From Pseudomonas fluvialis (GTDB taxonomy: Bacteria; Pseudomonadota; Gammaproteobacteria; Pseudomonadales; Pseudomonadaceae), in contig NZ_JACHLL010000002.1 in the NCBI RefSeq assembly GCF_014207935.1, positions 677,865 to 741,864 on the forward strand: a DNA stretch of 64,000 bases, read 5' to 3'. The notes beneath the pieces are model-generated. The model did no database searches. It was not told the origin of the DNA and saw only the letters and a program-made list of their open reading frames with translations. The first letter of the stretch is position 1; each line of letters opens with the position of its first letter. Position numbers and translations under genes: made by a program. This document shows, one piece after another, positions 28,159-37,529 of the stretch.

Positions 28159-29313
28159 ATGGTCGATTTCGAATCCATCCGTCCTTACCGCGATGACGAA
28201 GTAGCCGCCGTGCTGGCCCGCCTGCTGGCTGACCCGGCCTTTCTGCAGACCTTGCTGCGCTTTCGCTTTCCGCGCCTGGCCGGTCCGCTGGGCTGGCTGC
28301 TCAAACCTGTTATAGCCCATCGGCTGCGCCGTGAAGTCGCCGGCATCAACAGTGTCGATGCCCTGCAGAGCAAACTGGAGCCCTACGTCGACCGCGTCAT
28401 CGAGCGCGCCAGCGACGGCATCAGCTACTCCGGCCTGGAACAGCTGCAAAGCGGCCGCCCCTACCTGTACATCGCCAACCACCGCGACATCGTGATGGAC
28501 CCGGCCTTCGTCAACTACGCGCTGTACCATGCCGGCCAGCCGACGCCGCGCATCGCCATTGGCGACAACCTGCTGCAGAAGCCCTTCGTCGGCGACCTGA
28601 TGCGTCTGAACAAGAGCTTCATCGTGCAGCGCTCGGTGAGCGGACGGCGCGAAAAGCTCGCCGCGTACCAACTGCTCTCGGCCTACATCAACCACTCGAT
28701 CCGCAATGAGCAGCAGTCCGTGTGGATCGCCCAGGCCGAAGGCCGGGCCAAGGACGGCGACGACCGCACCGACTCGGCCATCCTCAAGATGTTCCACATG
28801 GCCAACAAGGAGCTGCCATTCGAGCAGGCCCTGGCCGAGCTGCACCTGATTCCGGTATCGATCAGCTACGAATACGACCCCTGCGACCGGGCCAAGGCCC
28901 GCGAACTGCGCATTCGCGCCGAGACAGGCGACTACCAGAAGGCCGAGGGCGAGGACGACCTGAGCATCGCCCAAGGCATCACCGGCCACAAAGGCCGCGT
29001 GCACGTCAGTTTCGGCAGTGAAATCACTCAGCCCAGCGCCGATGCCAAGCAGCTGGCGCTGGCGGTGGATGCGCAGATTCTCGCCAACTACCGGCTGTTC
29101 CCGGTGCACTACCTGGCCTATGCCCAGTGGGCGGAGCGCGACAACTCAGTGGCGGTACCCAGTGCCGAGCAATTGTTCAGCGCCACCGAGCTGGCCACGG
29201 CGCAGCAACAGTGGCAGCAACGCCTGCAGGCCTGTCCGGCCGAAGATCAGCCCTATCTGATCGGCCAGTACGCCAGACCGGTAGCCAATCACTACCGGCT
29301 GCTTCAGGCCTGA
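28159..29313 (+). CDS. PlsC-like acyltransferase with a variant catalytic motif
   Basis: 384-residue member of the glycerolipid acyltransferase superfamily, without an obvious transmembrane segment. Motif I reads YIANHRDIVMDPAF (residues 104-117): the His is followed by aspartates two and six positions later, unlike the usual H-x4-D. Later motifs are VGDLMRLNKSFIVQRS (motif II-like) and IAQAEGRAKDG (motif III-like EGR). A C-terminal about 120-residue region has no recognised domain. Probably acylates a lysophospholipid or an unusual acceptor. Monocistronic, with a terminator after the stop. Confidence 0.75.
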   Translation: MVDFESIRPYRDDEVAAVLARLLADPAFLQTLLRFRFPRLAGPLGWLLKPVIAHRLRREVAGINSVDALQSKLEPYVDRVIERASDGISYSGLEQLQSGRPYLYIANHRDIVMDPAFVNYALYHAGQPTPRIAIGDNLLQKPFVGDLMRLNKSFIVQRSVSGRREKLAAYQLLSAYINHSIRNEQQSVWIAQAEGRAKDGDDRTDSAILKMFHMANKELPFEQALAELHLIPVSISYEYDPCDRAKARELRIRAETGDYQKAEGEDDLSIAQGITGHKGRVHVSFGSEITQPSADAKQLALAVDAQILANYRLFPVHYLAYAQWAERDNSVAVPSAEQLFSATELATAQQQWQQRLQACPAEDQPYLIGQYARPVANHYRLLQA

Positions 29314-29352
29314 TGGCCAACCGGCCACCTGAAACAGAGTGGCCTGAAATGC

Positions 29353-29381
29353 AAAACGGCGAACCTGGGTTCGCCGTTTTT
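29353..29381. terminator. Bidirectional terminator after the acyltransferase gene
   Basis: AAAACGGCGAAC, 4-nt loop, GTTCGCCGTTTTT between convergent genes. Confidence 0.92.
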
Positions 29382-29398
29382 GCTTGCTGCGCTGGCGC

Positions 29399-29683
29399 TT
29401 AAAGCTGGGTGCTGTACCAGGACAGGCACAGGGCCCCTGTCAGCACCGCCAGACCGAACCGGCTGAAAAATCGGTTGAGCTGCGTCGTCGCCTCGTCCAG
29501 CTCGCCGTCAGCCTCGATGCCGTCGAGAGCAACAGCCGCACTGAGGCGGGTCATAGCGCGCTGCTGGCGCATACGGGTGGCCAGCAACAACCAGCTGCCG
29601 GCGATGGCAAAAAACAGCGCCAGACTATTGAGCGCCTGCGCCGGGTGGGCCAGACAGCTCAGATACAACGCCTGCAGCGACAT
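29399..29683 (-). CDS. Small two-span membrane protein, function unknown
   Basis: 94 aa with two hydrophobic segments (LNSLALFFAIAGSWLLLAT near residue 20 and FGLAVLTGALCLSWY near the C-terminus) separated by a polar, charged loop. The ATG at 29683 has GGAGG five bases upstream, which selects it over the much longer open frame that extends into the LysE gene. No family is recognised. Expressed from the same strand as the LysE gene, 137 nt downstream of it. Confidence 0.6.
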   Translation of the reverse strand: MSLQALYLSCLAHPAQALNSLALFFAIAGSWLLLATRMRQQRAMTRLSAAVALDGIEADGELDEATTQLNRFFSRFGLAVLTGALCLSWYSTQL

Positions 29684-29820
29684 CACAACCTCCACCGGGG
29701 GCATCAAGCACCCTATCGTCACGACTGCATCACCGGCCTCAACCGGCGACCTCTCAATGGCGGCGCAGTCTACCGATTCGCGCACAGGCTGTATGGCTAT
29801 TCCGACGAACGCACGTGCCT

Positions 29821-30447
29821 TCAGCGCAGCTCGCTGAAGGCGATCTTGATCCCGAGCAGCACCAGCACGCCGCCCATCAGCCGGTCGAACCAATGCCCCA
29901 GCCGGGCAAAGCCCCGGCGCACGCGGTCATGACTGAACAGCAGGGCCACCAGGGTGAACCACAGTGCCGTGGCCACGGCCAGATACAGGCCATAACCCGC
30001 CTGCACCGTCAGCGGCGTGTGCGGGTTGATCACCACGGTAAACAGCGAGAGGAAGAACAGCGTGGCCTTGGGGTTTAGGCCATTGGTGACGAAACCGGCG
30101 ACGAAGGCGGCCCGCGCCGTACGCAGCACCCCATCGGCCTGCGGCAGCGCCAGCTCGGGCGCCGGCCTCGCGCGCAAGGCGCGGATGCCGATGTATACCA
30201 GATACCCCGCCGCCAGGTACTTGAGCAGGTTGAACAGCAGTACCGACTGCGACACCAGAAGACCGATACCCAGCAGCGAGTAGGCCACGTGCAGGAGAAT
30301 CCCCGTGCCCACGCCCCAGGCCGTGAACAATCCAGCGCGCCGGCCGTGGGCGACACTCTCCTTGAGCACCACGGCAAAATCCGGCCCCGGACTGGCCACC
30401 GCCAGCAGGTGAATCAGGGCCACCGTCAGAAATTCCGTCCAGTACAT
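29821..30447 (-). CDS. LysE/RhtB-family amino-acid exporter
   Basis: 208-residue inner-membrane exporter with six predicted segments. The family start is clear: MYWTEFLTVALIHLLAVASPGPDFAVVLKESV contains the ASPGPDF motif (key Asp in helix 1), followed by GRRAGLFTAWGVGTG and, further on, the segment with GLNPKATLFFLSLF. Exports amino acids or homoserine lactone-type compounds; substrate unknown. GGAGG precedes ATG 30447 by four bases. Divergent from hprA with a 95-nt gap that must hold both promoters. Confidence 0.92.
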   Translation of the reverse strand: MYWTEFLTVALIHLLAVASPGPDFAVVLKESVAHGRRAGLFTAWGVGTGILLHVAYSLLGIGLLVSQSVLLFNLLKYLAAGYLVYIGIRALRARPAPELALPQADGVLRTARAAFVAGFVTNGLNPKATLFFLSLFTVVINPHTPLTVQAGYGLYLAVATALWFTLVALLFSHDRVRRGFARLGHWFDRLMGGVLVLLGIKIAFSELR

Positions 30448-30542
30448 ACCACCTCCGCCAGACTTCGGGACTCACTACACAGGACTTTGTTAGGCTCGCC
30501 ACCTTACCCTCTGCGGGCGCCCCACAACAGGTACAGCTACCC

Positions 30543-31511
30543 ATGAACAGTCGTCATGCCGTCTTTCTCGACTGCGCTTCCCTCGATCTCGGCGATCTCG
30601 ATCTGGCCCCGCTCCGCGAGGCCTTCGCCAGCCTGACCTGCCACGACAGAACGAGCCCCGAGGAGCTGGTCGAATACCTGCAGGGTGCTCAGGTCGCCAT
30701 CAGCAACAAAGTGCCGCTGACTGCCGAAACCCTGGCGGCTCTGCCGGACCTCAGACTGATTCTGGTGGCCGCCACCGGCACCAACAATGTCGACCTGCAC
30801 GCCGCGCAGCGCCTCGGCATTACCGTGTGCAACAGCCAGGGCTACGGCACGCCCTCGGTCGCCCAGCACACGCTGATGCTCATGCTGGCCCTGGCCACCC
30901 GCCTGCCCGACTATCACCACGCCGTACAGGCCGGGCGCTGGCAGCAGGCCAGCCAGTTCTGCCTGCTGGACTTCCCCATCTGCGAACTCAGCGGCAAAAC
31001 CCTCGGCATTCTCGGCGCCGGCGAGCTGGGCAGCGCCGTGGCAAGGCTGGCCGAGGCCTTCGGCATGCGCGTGCTGCTCGGCCAGTTGCCTGGGCGGCCG
31101 GCACAGCCTGATCGCCTGCCACTGAACGAGCTGCTGCCACAACTCGACGTGCTGTCCCTGCATTGCCCGCTGACACCGGCCACCGCGCAACTGATAAACC
31201 GTCAGCACCTAGACCTGCTCCCGCGCCATGCCTGGCTGATCAACACCGCCCGCGGTGGTCTGCTCGACGAGCAGGCCGTGGCCGATGCCCTGCGCGAAGG
31301 ACGGCTGGGCACCGCGGCGCTGGATGTGCTGAGCGTCGAGCCACCCACGGCCGACAACCCGCTGCTGGCCGGTGACATTCCGAATCTGCTGATCACCCCG
31401 CACTCGGCCTGGGGCAGCCGTGAAGCAAGGCAGCGCATCGTCGGGCAACTGGCCGAAAACGCTACCGCCTTCTTCGCCGGGCAGCCGCGGCGGGTGGTCA
31501 CACCGGGCTGA
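30543..31511 (+). CDS. hprA: D-2-hydroxyacid dehydrogenase, probable glycerate/hydroxypyruvate reductase
   Basis: NAD(P)H-dependent reductase of the D-isomer-specific 2-hydroxyacid family, 322 aa. Nucleotide-binding [16 protein letters not shown] at residue about 155, catalytic Arg in [12 protein letters not shown], Glu in the [13 protein letters not shown] region, and His in [10 protein letters not shown]. The closest well-known member is hydroxypyruvate reductase/glycerate dehydrogenase (HprA), which links serine and glycerate; exact substrate is inferred from family and from its position before rsmC. No ACT domain, so it is not SerA. Followed by rsmC 35 nt downstream. Confidence 0.85.
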   Translation: MNSRHAVFLDCASLDLGDLDLAPLREAFASLTCHDRTSPEELVEYLQGAQVAISNKVPLTAETLAALPDLRLILVAATGTNNVDLHAAQRLGITVCNSQGYGTPSVAQHTLMLMLALATRLPDYHHAVQAGRWQQASQFCLLDFPICELSGKTLGILGAGELGSAVARLAEAFGMRVLLGQLPGRPAQPDRLPLNELLPQLDVLSLHCPLTPATAQLINRQHLDLLPRHAWLINTARGGLLDEQAVADALREGRLGTAALDVLSVEPPTADNPLLAGDIPNLLITPHSAWGSREARQRIVGQLAENATAFFAGQPRRVVTPG

Positions 31512-31546
31512 TCCGGTTAGCCTTGTCGCCTTTTTCAGGAGCGCCC

Positions 31547-32545
31547 ATGGATCCGCGAAGCGAAGTGTTGCTGCGTCAGGCCGAACTGTTTCAGGGTCAG
31601 GTTCTGCTCGCCGGTTTGCCGGCCGACGATCTGCTCGGCAAGTTGCCCGCAGCCCGTGGCTGGAGCTGGCATGCCGGCGAGCAGGCCGGGCTTGAACAGC
31701 GCTTTGCCGGGCGCAGCGAGTTCGGCACCACAGCGCCGGCCAGCCCCTTTGCCAGCGCCGTGCTGTTCCTGCCGAAATCCCGCGAACTCACCGACTACCT
31801 GCTCGACAGCCTGGCCGCGCGCCTGCCCGGCGCCCTGCTGTATCTGGTCGGCGAAAAACGTGCCGGCATCGAGCGGGCCGCCAAGCAGCTGCAGCGTTTC
31901 GGCAAGCCACGCAAGCTCGACAGCGCCCGTCACTGCCAGCTCTGGCAGGTGCAGGTCGACAACGCCCCCGCCGTACCGCAACTGGAAAGCCTGGCCGAGC
32001 GCATCAGCCTGCCACTGAGTGACGGCCCGCTGGATGTGATCACCCTTCCCGGCGTGTTCAGCCATGGTCGACTGGACCGCGGCACTGCCCTGCTGCTGGA
32101 GCACCTGGACAAGCTGCCCTCGGGCCATCTGCTGGATTTCGGCTGCGGTGCCGGCATCCTCGGCAGCGTGCTCAAGCGGCGCTACCCGCAGAGCCGGCTG
32201 ACCCTGCTGGATGTCGACGCCTTCGCTCTGGCGGCCAGCCGCATGACCCTGGCAGCCAATGGCCTGGAGGCGGAGGTACTGGCCAGCGACGGTATTCACG
32301 GCGCGCCCGGAGGTCTCAGCGCCATCATCAGCAACCCGCCGTTCCACAGCGGCGTGCACACCAACTATGCCGCCAGCGAAACCCTGCTGCGCGAGGCGGC
32401 CCGCCACCTGCTGCCGGGCGGTGAGCTGCGCATCGTAGCCAACAGTTTCCTGCGCTACCCGCCGCTGATCGAAGAGCACCTGGGCACCTGCCAGACCCTG
32501 GCCGAGGCCGAGGGCTTTCGCATCTACCAAGCCCGCAAAGGCTGA
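31547..32545 (+). CDS. rsmC: 16S rRNA (guanine1207-N2)-methyltransferase
   Basis: Class I SAM methyltransferase modifying G1207 of 16S rRNA. 332 aa in two tandem Rossmann-like halves, the inactive N-terminal one and the catalytic C-terminal one: SAM motif [14 protein letters not shown] (near residue 198) and catalytic [15 protein letters not shown] (near 262). ATG 31547 has CAGGAG seven bases before it. The frame opens eight codons earlier without support. Co-transcribed with hprA is likely. Confidence 0.93.
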   Translation: MDPRSEVLLRQAELFQGQVLLAGLPADDLLGKLPAARGWSWHAGEQAGLEQRFAGRSEFGTTAPASPFASAVLFLPKSRELTDYLLDSLAARLPGALLYLVGEKRAGIERAAKQLQRFGKPRKLDSARHCQLWQVQVDNAPAVPQLESLAERISLPLSDGPLDVITLPGVFSHGRLDRGTALLLEHLDKLPSGHLLDFGCGAGILGSVLKRRYPQSRLTLLDVDAFALAASRMTLAANGLEAEVLASDGIHGAPGGLSAIISNPPFHSGVHTNYAASETLLREAARHLLPGGELRIVANSFLRYPPLIEEHLGTCQTLAEAEGFRIYQARKG

Positions 32546-32587
32546 GTGGCTTGCCAGAAAGAAGAGGCAAAGGCACAATGCGCGCGT

Positions 32588-32778
32588 CCTAGGGGAGTAG
32601 TCTCCCGTGAGCGCTCGCTCACCCGGCACGCGTCAACACACTTGCTCCACAGAGCATGGCGCCTGCGACCTCCGGCCTGATCCAGGCCTGTGGTTTGACA
32701 AGACCTATGACACGCACACCTCACCCGGGGCGGGAAGGTAGTACGTGTCATAGCCAGTCGTCGAACCCGCCCCTGAGG
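32588..32778 (+). ncRNA. yybP-ykoY manganese riboswitch in the leader of the TMEM165-type exporter
   Basis: Conserved loop 1 GGGGAGTAG at 32592-32600 begins about 190 nt before the start codon. CCTAGGGG (32588-32595) can pair with CCCCTGAGG (32770-32778), forming the closing helix, and TGAGC/GCTCG hairpins lie between. The downstream strand of the helix overlaps the ribosome site GAGGA that precedes ATG 32787, so control of translation is likely. The leader serves a manganese-exporter family, as known for this class. Confidence 0.8.
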
Positions 32779-32786
32779 AATCCCTG

Positions 32787-33368
32787 ATGCTCGAATCCTT
32801 CGCCGTCTCCACCGGTATCGTTGCGCTCGCCGAAATCGGCGACAAGACGCAATTGCTCGCACTGGTCCTGGCTGCCCGTTTCCGCCGCCCCTGGCCGATC
32901 ATCTGGGGCATCGTCATCGCCACCCTGGCCAATCACTTCGCTGCCGGTGCCGTTGGCCACTGGGTTGCCGGGCTGTTCAGCCAGACCACCCTCAGCTGGA
33001 TTCTCGCCGCCAGCTTTGCCGCCGTAGCGATCTGGACGCTGATCCCGGACAAGCTCGACGATGACGAGGAATCCACGCTCAAGCGCTATGGCCCATTCGT
33101 CACCACCCTGATCGCCTTCTTCCTGGCCGAGATGGGCGACAAGACGCAGATCGCCACGGTCATGCTGGCGGCGCAATACCAGCAACTGAGCATGGTCGTC
33201 GCCGGTACCACCCTGGGCATGCTGATCGCCAACGTACCGGTAGTACTGGCCGGGCATTTCGCCGCCGACCGCCTGCCGCTGACGCTGATCCATCGCCTGG
33301 CCGCACTGTGCTTCGCCGGTCTGGCGATCTACGCCGCCTGCCAGGCACTGGGTATCGTCGCCCTGTGA
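32787..33368 (+). CDS. TMEM165/GDT1-family manganese exporter
   Basis: 193-residue inner-membrane protein with two copies of the cation-binding helix motif: VALAEIGDKTQLLALV near residue 13 and FFLAEMGDKTQIATVM near 113, each E-x-G-D-K-T. Six hydrophobic segments. This is the UPF0016/TMEM165 family; bacterial members such as MneA export Mn2+, and mammalian TMEM165 transports Mn2+/Ca2+. The riboswitch upstream strongly supports a manganese role. The starting ATG is preceded by GAGGAA. Direction of transport is inferred from the family and regulator. Confidence 0.92.
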   Translation: MLESFAVSTGIVALAEIGDKTQLLALVLAARFRRPWPIIWGIVIATLANHFAAGAVGHWVAGLFSQTTLSWILAASFAAVAIWTLIPDKLDDDEESTLKRYGPFVTTLIAFFLAEMGDKTQIATVMLAAQYQQLSMVVAGTTLGMLIANVPVVLAGHFAADRLPLTLIHRLAALCFAGLAIYAACQALGIVAL

Positions 33369-33374
33369 TGTGAC

Positions 33375-33402
33375 GCACCCGGGCAAAACCTTTGTCCGGG
33401 TG
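33375..33402 (+). terminator. Weak hairpin after the TMEM165-type gene
   Basis: GCACCCGG and its complement CCGGGTGC flank 13 nt; no clear T tract follows, so termination is uncertain. Confidence 0.3.
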
Positions 33403-33467
33403 CACTGCCCCCTGGCCGGACTGCTAAGCTCTGCGAGTATTAATTCGCCCTCTCCAAGGAGCTGCAA

Positions 33468-33911
33468 ATGTCACTGGATGACATGAAACGTACCGTGCGC
33501 CAGCATATCGACCTGTCGTGGAACAAAGGCCGCCTGGCCCTGGCCGAACGCCTGCACAGCAAGGATTTTCTCTACAAAAGCTCGTTCATGGGTCGCCCAC
33601 TGAACGGCAGCGACTACTGCGCGATGGTCGAGGAAATCCGCAGCGCCATGCCCGATCTGGAAGTAGTCATCGAAGAATGCCTGGCCGAAGGCAACAAGGT
33701 GGTCACCTGGAGCACCCTGATCGGCACGCTGGAAAAATCGGCGCTGGGCTACCCGGCCAGCGACCGGGTGCTGAGCATCTCGGCCATGGCCTTCTGGACG
33801 CTCAATTCGGTGGGTGAAATCCAGGAAATCTGCACCATGTTCGACATGGAGAGCTTCCGCAGCCAGCTGGGGCTGGAAACCCGCCCCTTCGCCGAAAAGG
33901 CCCTGCCCTGA
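33468..33911 (+). CDS. SnoaL-like (NTF2-fold) protein
   Basis: 147-residue protein of the SnoaL/ester-cyclase NTF2-like superfamily: HIDLSWNKGRLALAERLHSKDF at the N-terminus, the pocket segment PDLEVVIEECLAEGNKVVTW, and WTLNSVGEIQEICTMFDM at the C-terminal strand. These proteins bind or isomerise small hydrophobic compounds; many lack known function. AAGGAG lies seven bases before ATG. Transcribed alone; no linked polyketide genes, so a secondary-metabolite role is unsupported. Confidence 0.75.
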   Translation: MSLDDMKRTVRQHIDLSWNKGRLALAERLHSKDFLYKSSFMGRPLNGSDYCAMVEEIRSAMPDLEVVIEECLAEGNKVVTWSTLIGTLEKSALGYPASDRVLSISAMAFWTLNSVGEIQEICTMFDMESFRSQLGLETRPFAEKALP

Positions 33912-33917
33912 TAAACG

Positions 33918-33939
33918 CCCGGCAGCCGAAGCTGCCGGG
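33918..33939. terminator. Hairpin between SnoaL-like and M48 genes
   Basis: CCCGGCAGC, 4-nt loop, GCTGCCGGG between convergent genes; short, weak T tract on either strand. Confidence 0.55.
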
Positions 33940-33945
33940 TTACCC

Positions 33946-34755
33946 TCAGCGACGCGCCTGCTGATACAGCGGCATCACCTTGGGGATGGCCGCCTGCAGC
34001 GCACTTATGCGCGAGCCGGATGACGGGTGCGTGCTCATGAACTCCGGTGGCGCGCCGGCGTTGGCTTGCGCCATCTTCTGCCACAGGCTGATCGCCGCGT
34101 TCGGGTCATAGCCAGCCCGCGCAGCCAGTTCCAGACCGATCAGATCGGCCTCGTTTTCATTGCCACGGCTATTGGGCAGGGTCATCAGGTACTCGACCCC
34201 GACATTGGCCACCTGCATGGCATCGCCAAAACCCAGGGCACCGCCCAACTGGGTGGCCATCTGCACACCGTAGGCCTTGGACATCGCCTCGCGCCCATGT
34301 TCGCGCAGTGCGTGGGCAATCTCGTGCCCCATCACGGCAGCGATTTCATCGTCACTCAGCTTCAATTTGTCGATCAGGCCGCTGTAGAAAATGATCTTGC
34401 CGCCTGGACCACAGTTGGCATTCAATTCCGGGCTATCGACCAGATTGACCTCCCACTGCCACTGCGCGGCATCGGCGCGAAATACCGGCGCCTGGGCAAT
34501 CAGGCGCTGGGCAATCGCATTCAGGCGCCGGCTATCAGCCGTGCCGTGTTCCAGAACGCCCTCGCTGGCGGCCTTCTGCACCGTTTGCTGGTACGCCTGG
34601 GCGTACTGCTGGTTGACCTGTTCGGTGGACACCATGCTGAACATGTACTGTTTGCGGTCGACACCCACCGCACCACCCTGGGTGGTATTCACCGCCTGAC
34701 AGGCACTCAGGCCAACCAGCGACGTCACCAGTACCACACGCCACACACCACTCAT
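33946..34755 (-). CDS. M48-family metallopeptidase lipoprotein
   Basis: 269-residue zinc metalloprotease with a lipoprotein signal peptide: hydrophobic segment VVLVTSLVGLSAC with the lipobox LSAC, so it is anchored in the periplasm. Catalytic motif HEIAHALREHGRE (HExxH at about residue 148) with the downstream glutamate in NENEADLIGLELAARAGYDP. Related to LoiP/BepA-like proteases involved in outer-membrane protein quality control. ATG 34755 has AAGGAG eight bases upstream; the longer open frame (34815) is unsupported. Confidence 0.92.
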   Translation of the reverse strand: MSGVWRVVLVTSLVGLSACQAVNTTQGGAVGVDRKQYMFSMVSTEQVNQQYAQAYQQTVQKAASEGVLEHGTADSRRLNAIAQRLIAQAPVFRADAAQWQWEVNLVDSPELNANCGPGGKIIFYSGLIDKLKLSDDEIAAVMGHEIAHALREHGREAMSKAYGVQMATQLGGALGFGDAMQVANVGVEYLMTLPNSRGNENEADLIGLELAARAGYDPNAAISLWQKMAQANAGAPPEFMSTHPSSGSRISALQAAIPKVMPLYQQARR

Positions 34756-34863
34756 TGCATCACTCCTTGGCCACATGAGGCCGGCCATCCTAGGCAACCG
34801 TGCAAACACCAGCAAGCTGAGCTTGCGTGTGGCACGTTCTGCATCTTTGCTAAGTAAAGAAAT

Positions 34864-34891
34864 TAAGGAAATTTGCCACCCTGGCCGATAT
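34864..34891 (+). promoter_or_regulatory. FliA (sigma-28)-type promoter candidate of the chemoreceptor gene
   Basis: TAAGGAAA, 12 nt, GCCGATAT; the latter matches 7 of 8 positions of the sigma-28 -10 (GCCGATAA). The -10 ends 37 nt before the start codon. Flagellar sigma factor control is usual for chemoreceptors. Confidence 0.55.
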
Positions 34892-34928
34892 CACGGAAAC
34901 AGGCCTACCTGCGACTTGCGGAGTCACT

Positions 34929-37052
34929 ATGAAGTTCCGATCGATCCAGTTTTCCGTTGCTGTTCTAGCCGGAGCCAGCATTCTCGCAGTGGTGATAGCA
35001 CTGGTGCTGTATGCCGTGATTTCGACCAATCGAACGCAAGAGCTCGTTCAAGAGCGCACGAGCGTCCTGCTGGAAGAGGAAATCAAAGAGCGCCTGACGA
35101 TACTGGCAGAAGCGCAGGTTCGTCAGTTCCAGTCCCAGTTCGAGCACGCCATGAACATGGCACAGGCCTTGGCCACAGTGAACAGCCAGATTGGAACCGG
35201 CGCCATCAGTATGAGCCGCGAAGAACTCAGCGCCCTTACGGCGGAATTCCTGCGCAGCAACCCGAGCCTGATCGACTTTTACATCGGCTGGGAACCCAAT
35301 GCCTTTGATCAGGATGACGACCTATACAAAGGCCAGAAAGAAAATGGCTATGACGACACCGGGCGGTTCATGCCTTGGTGGTATCGCAACGGCAACAAGC
35401 TGGAAATGGCTGCATTAACCGTTGCCCAGATGGAAAGTGAAAAGATTCTGCCAACTGGTGTGCGGGAAGGTGAGTACTACCTCTGCCCGAAGAAAACCAA
35501 GGCCACCTGCGTAATTGATCCAGCTCCGTTCGAGATCGCAGGCAAACCGGTACTCATGTCGTCCTTCAATGCCCCCGTTATGGTCAATGGTGAGTTCAAA
35601 GGGATCGCCGGCAACGATCTGGCCCTGGACTTTATTCAGGAAATGCTCAGCTCGGCCAATAAGTCGCTTTATGAGGGCGCCGGCGACATGATTCTTCTTT
35701 CGTCCAAGAATCGCCTGATTGCCTACACTCGCGACGCCAAAAAGCTGGGCGAAGCGGCAGACGCCGTGCTGGATACAAATGAGAAAAACAACCTGACCCG
35801 GCTAAGTGGCACTACACCACTGATTGACGTGGACAAAACCGGTGGCCACATTGAGCTTTACCTGCCATTTGATGTAGCAGGCAGCAGCACGCGCTGGACC
35901 CTGGTGCTACGTCTGCCATTGAACGTAGTCATGGCGCAGCTGCAGGAGTTGCAGGGCGAATTGAAGGAGCAGGGCCAGGCCAATACGCTGGGCATGACGC
36001 TGGTCGGGCTGATCATTGCCGCCATCGGCCTGCTGGTCATCTGGCTGGTGGGCTACGGCATCGCCAAGCCGCTCAAGGAAATGGTCCACATGCTGGACGA
36101 CATCGCCAAGGGCGAAGGCGACCTCACCCATCGCCTGGAGGTGTCCCGCGCCGACGAGTTAGGCTCGATTGCCGGTGGTTTCAATACCTTCCTCGGCAAG
36201 CTGCAAACCATGATCAGCCAGGTGGTGGCCTCGGTGCAGAAGGTCAGCGACTCCTCGGAAAACACCGCCGACATCGCCATCCGCACCAATCAGGGCGTGC
36301 AGCGCCAGCTCTCGGAAATCGAGCAAGTGGCCACAGCAGTGCAGGAAATGTCAGCCACGGCACAGGAAGTATCACGCAGCGCCACCCACGCTGCCGATGC
36401 CGCCAACAATGCCGATGCAGCGGCCAACCATGGCAAGCAGGTGGTGCACAGTACGGCGGCCTCCATTGCCGGCCTGGCCAGCGAGATAGGCCGCGCGGTG
36501 GGCGTGGTGCAGAACCTGGCCAAGGACAGCGAAAACATCAACGCCATTCTGGTGGCTATTCGGGGTATCGCCGAGCAGACCAACCTGCTGGCACTCAACG
36601 CCGCCATCGAGGCCGCCCGCGCCGGCGAGCAGGGCCGCGGTTTTGCCGTTGTGGCCGACGAGGTGCGCAACCTGGCGCAGAAGACCCAGCAAGCCACCGA
36701 AGAAATCCAGACCATGATCCAGCAACTGCAGCATGGCACCCGCGAAGTGGTGAAGGTGATGCAGGAAAGCCAGGAGAAAACCGACGACAGCGTGCAGCAC
36801 GCACGCCAGGCGGCCGAAGCGCTGGAGACCATCACCCAGGCGGTATCGGTGATCAGCGAGATGAACACGCATATCGCCACCGCTGCCGAGGAGCAGAGCG
36901 CGGTGGCCGAGGACATCAACCGCAACGTCACCAATATCGGCATGGTCGCCCAGGAAGTGGCCAGCGGCGCCGACGAAGCCAGCGCCGCCAGCTCCGAACT
37001 GACCAAACTGGCCGAGCAGCAACGCCGGCTGATCAATCAGTTCAAAGTCTGA
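34929..37052 (+). CDS. Methyl-accepting chemotaxis protein with dCache-type sensor
   Basis: 707-residue chemoreceptor. TM1 is in the first 40 residues ([22 protein letters not shown]), a long periplasmic dCache-type ligand domain spans about 45-350 ([44 protein letters not shown]), TM2 near 360 ([23 protein letters not shown]), a HAMP domain ([27 protein letters not shown]), and the kinase-control hairpin with [22 protein letters not shown]. The signalling tip (about residues 540-560) is complete. Ligand unknown; dCache domains of this family commonly bind amino acids or organic acids. Divergent from the M48 gene; single gene. Confidence 0.95.
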   Translation: MKFRSIQFSVAVLAGASILAVVIALVLYAVISTNRTQELVQERTSVLLEEEIKERLTILAEAQVRQFQSQFEHAMNMAQALATVNSQIGTGAISMSREELSALTAEFLRSNPSLIDFYIGWEPNAFDQDDDLYKGQKENGYDDTGRFMPWWYRNGNKLEMAALTVAQMESEKILPTGVREGEYYLCPKKTKATCVIDPAPFEIAGKPVLMSSFNAPVMVNGEFKGIAGNDLALDFIQEMLSSANKSLYEGAGDMILLSSKNRLIAYTRDAKKLGEAADAVLDTNEKNNLTRLSGTTPLIDVDKTGGHIELYLPFDVAGSSTRWTLVLRLPLNVVMAQLQELQGELKEQGQANTLGMTLVGLIIAAIGLLVIWLVGYGIAKPLKEMVHMLDDIAKGEGDLTHRLEVSRADELGSIAGGFNTFLGKLQTMISQVVASVQKVSDSSENTADIAIRTNQGVQRQLSEIEQVATAVQEMSATAQEVSRSATHAADAANNADAAANHGKQVVHSTAASIAGLASEIGRAVGVVQNLAKDSENINAILVAIRGIAEQTNLLALNAAIEAARAGEQGRGFAVVADEVRNLAQKTQQATEEIQTMIQQLQHGTREVVKVMQESQEKTDDSVQHARQAAEALETITQAVSVISEMNTHIATAAEEQSAVAEDINRNVTNIGMVAQEVASGADEASAASSELTKLAEQQRRLINQFKV

Positions 37053-37067
37053 AAGGCCCCGTCATGC

Positions 37068-37093
37068 AAAAGGCCCCGCAAGGGGCCCTTTTG
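37068..37093 (+). terminator. Terminator after the chemoreceptor gene
   Basis: AAAAGGCCCC, GCAA loop, GGGGCCCTTTT. Located 16 nt after the stop. Confidence 0.85.
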
Positions 37094-37113
37094 CTGTCTC
37101 GCCGGATCCTAGT

Positions 37114-37470
37114 TCAGGCCGAAGCCGCCAGATGGTGGAAGCTGAAATAGAAGCGCAGCGCATCGACCAACTCGACGAACTCCGCTGGCGGCGCGACCAG
37201 GGCAAAGCCCGAGTCGTAGCTACCTGGGGTGACATCCTCTCGCGACCATTGGCACGTGGCCGCAAAGTCGATGACATGCACACCGTCAGTGCCGGGAATC
37301 TTCAGGCGCATTTCAAAGCGCGCACCCACCAACATCGGCAACTGGCTGATCAGCATCAGGCCGTCCAGAGAGATATTGCCGATAGAGCCCATAGGCTTGT
37401 CGGTGAGGCGGTTGAACACCTTCAGGTAATACGGCAGCTGATGGCGCTCAATGCGACGCTGGCTTTTCAT
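37114..37470 (-). CDS. PilZ-domain protein
   Basis: 118-residue single PilZ domain: RRIERHQLPYYLKV (the RxxxR c-di-GMP motif), NISLDGLMLIS (D/N-x-S-x-x-G) and FAATCQWSREDV. Predicted cyclic-di-GMP receptor. The open frame extends upstream into the DUF4124 gene; ATG 37470 fits the domain start. It is on the opposite strand from, and convergent with, the chemoreceptor gene, so a motility or attachment link is plausible but unproven. RRIER meets the family requirement for two arginines. Confidence 0.88.
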   Translation of the reverse strand: MKSQRRIERHQLPYYLKVFNRLTDKPMGSIGNISLDGLMLISQLPMLVGARFEMRLKIPGTDGVHVIDFAATCQWSREDVTPGSYDSGFALVAPPAEFVELVDALRFYFSFHHLAASA

Positions 37471-37529
37471 GGCGACCTGGCAAGAAGTAAGGACTGTTAG
37501 TATGGCTGGCGATTGGCCAGCAGCCAAAC

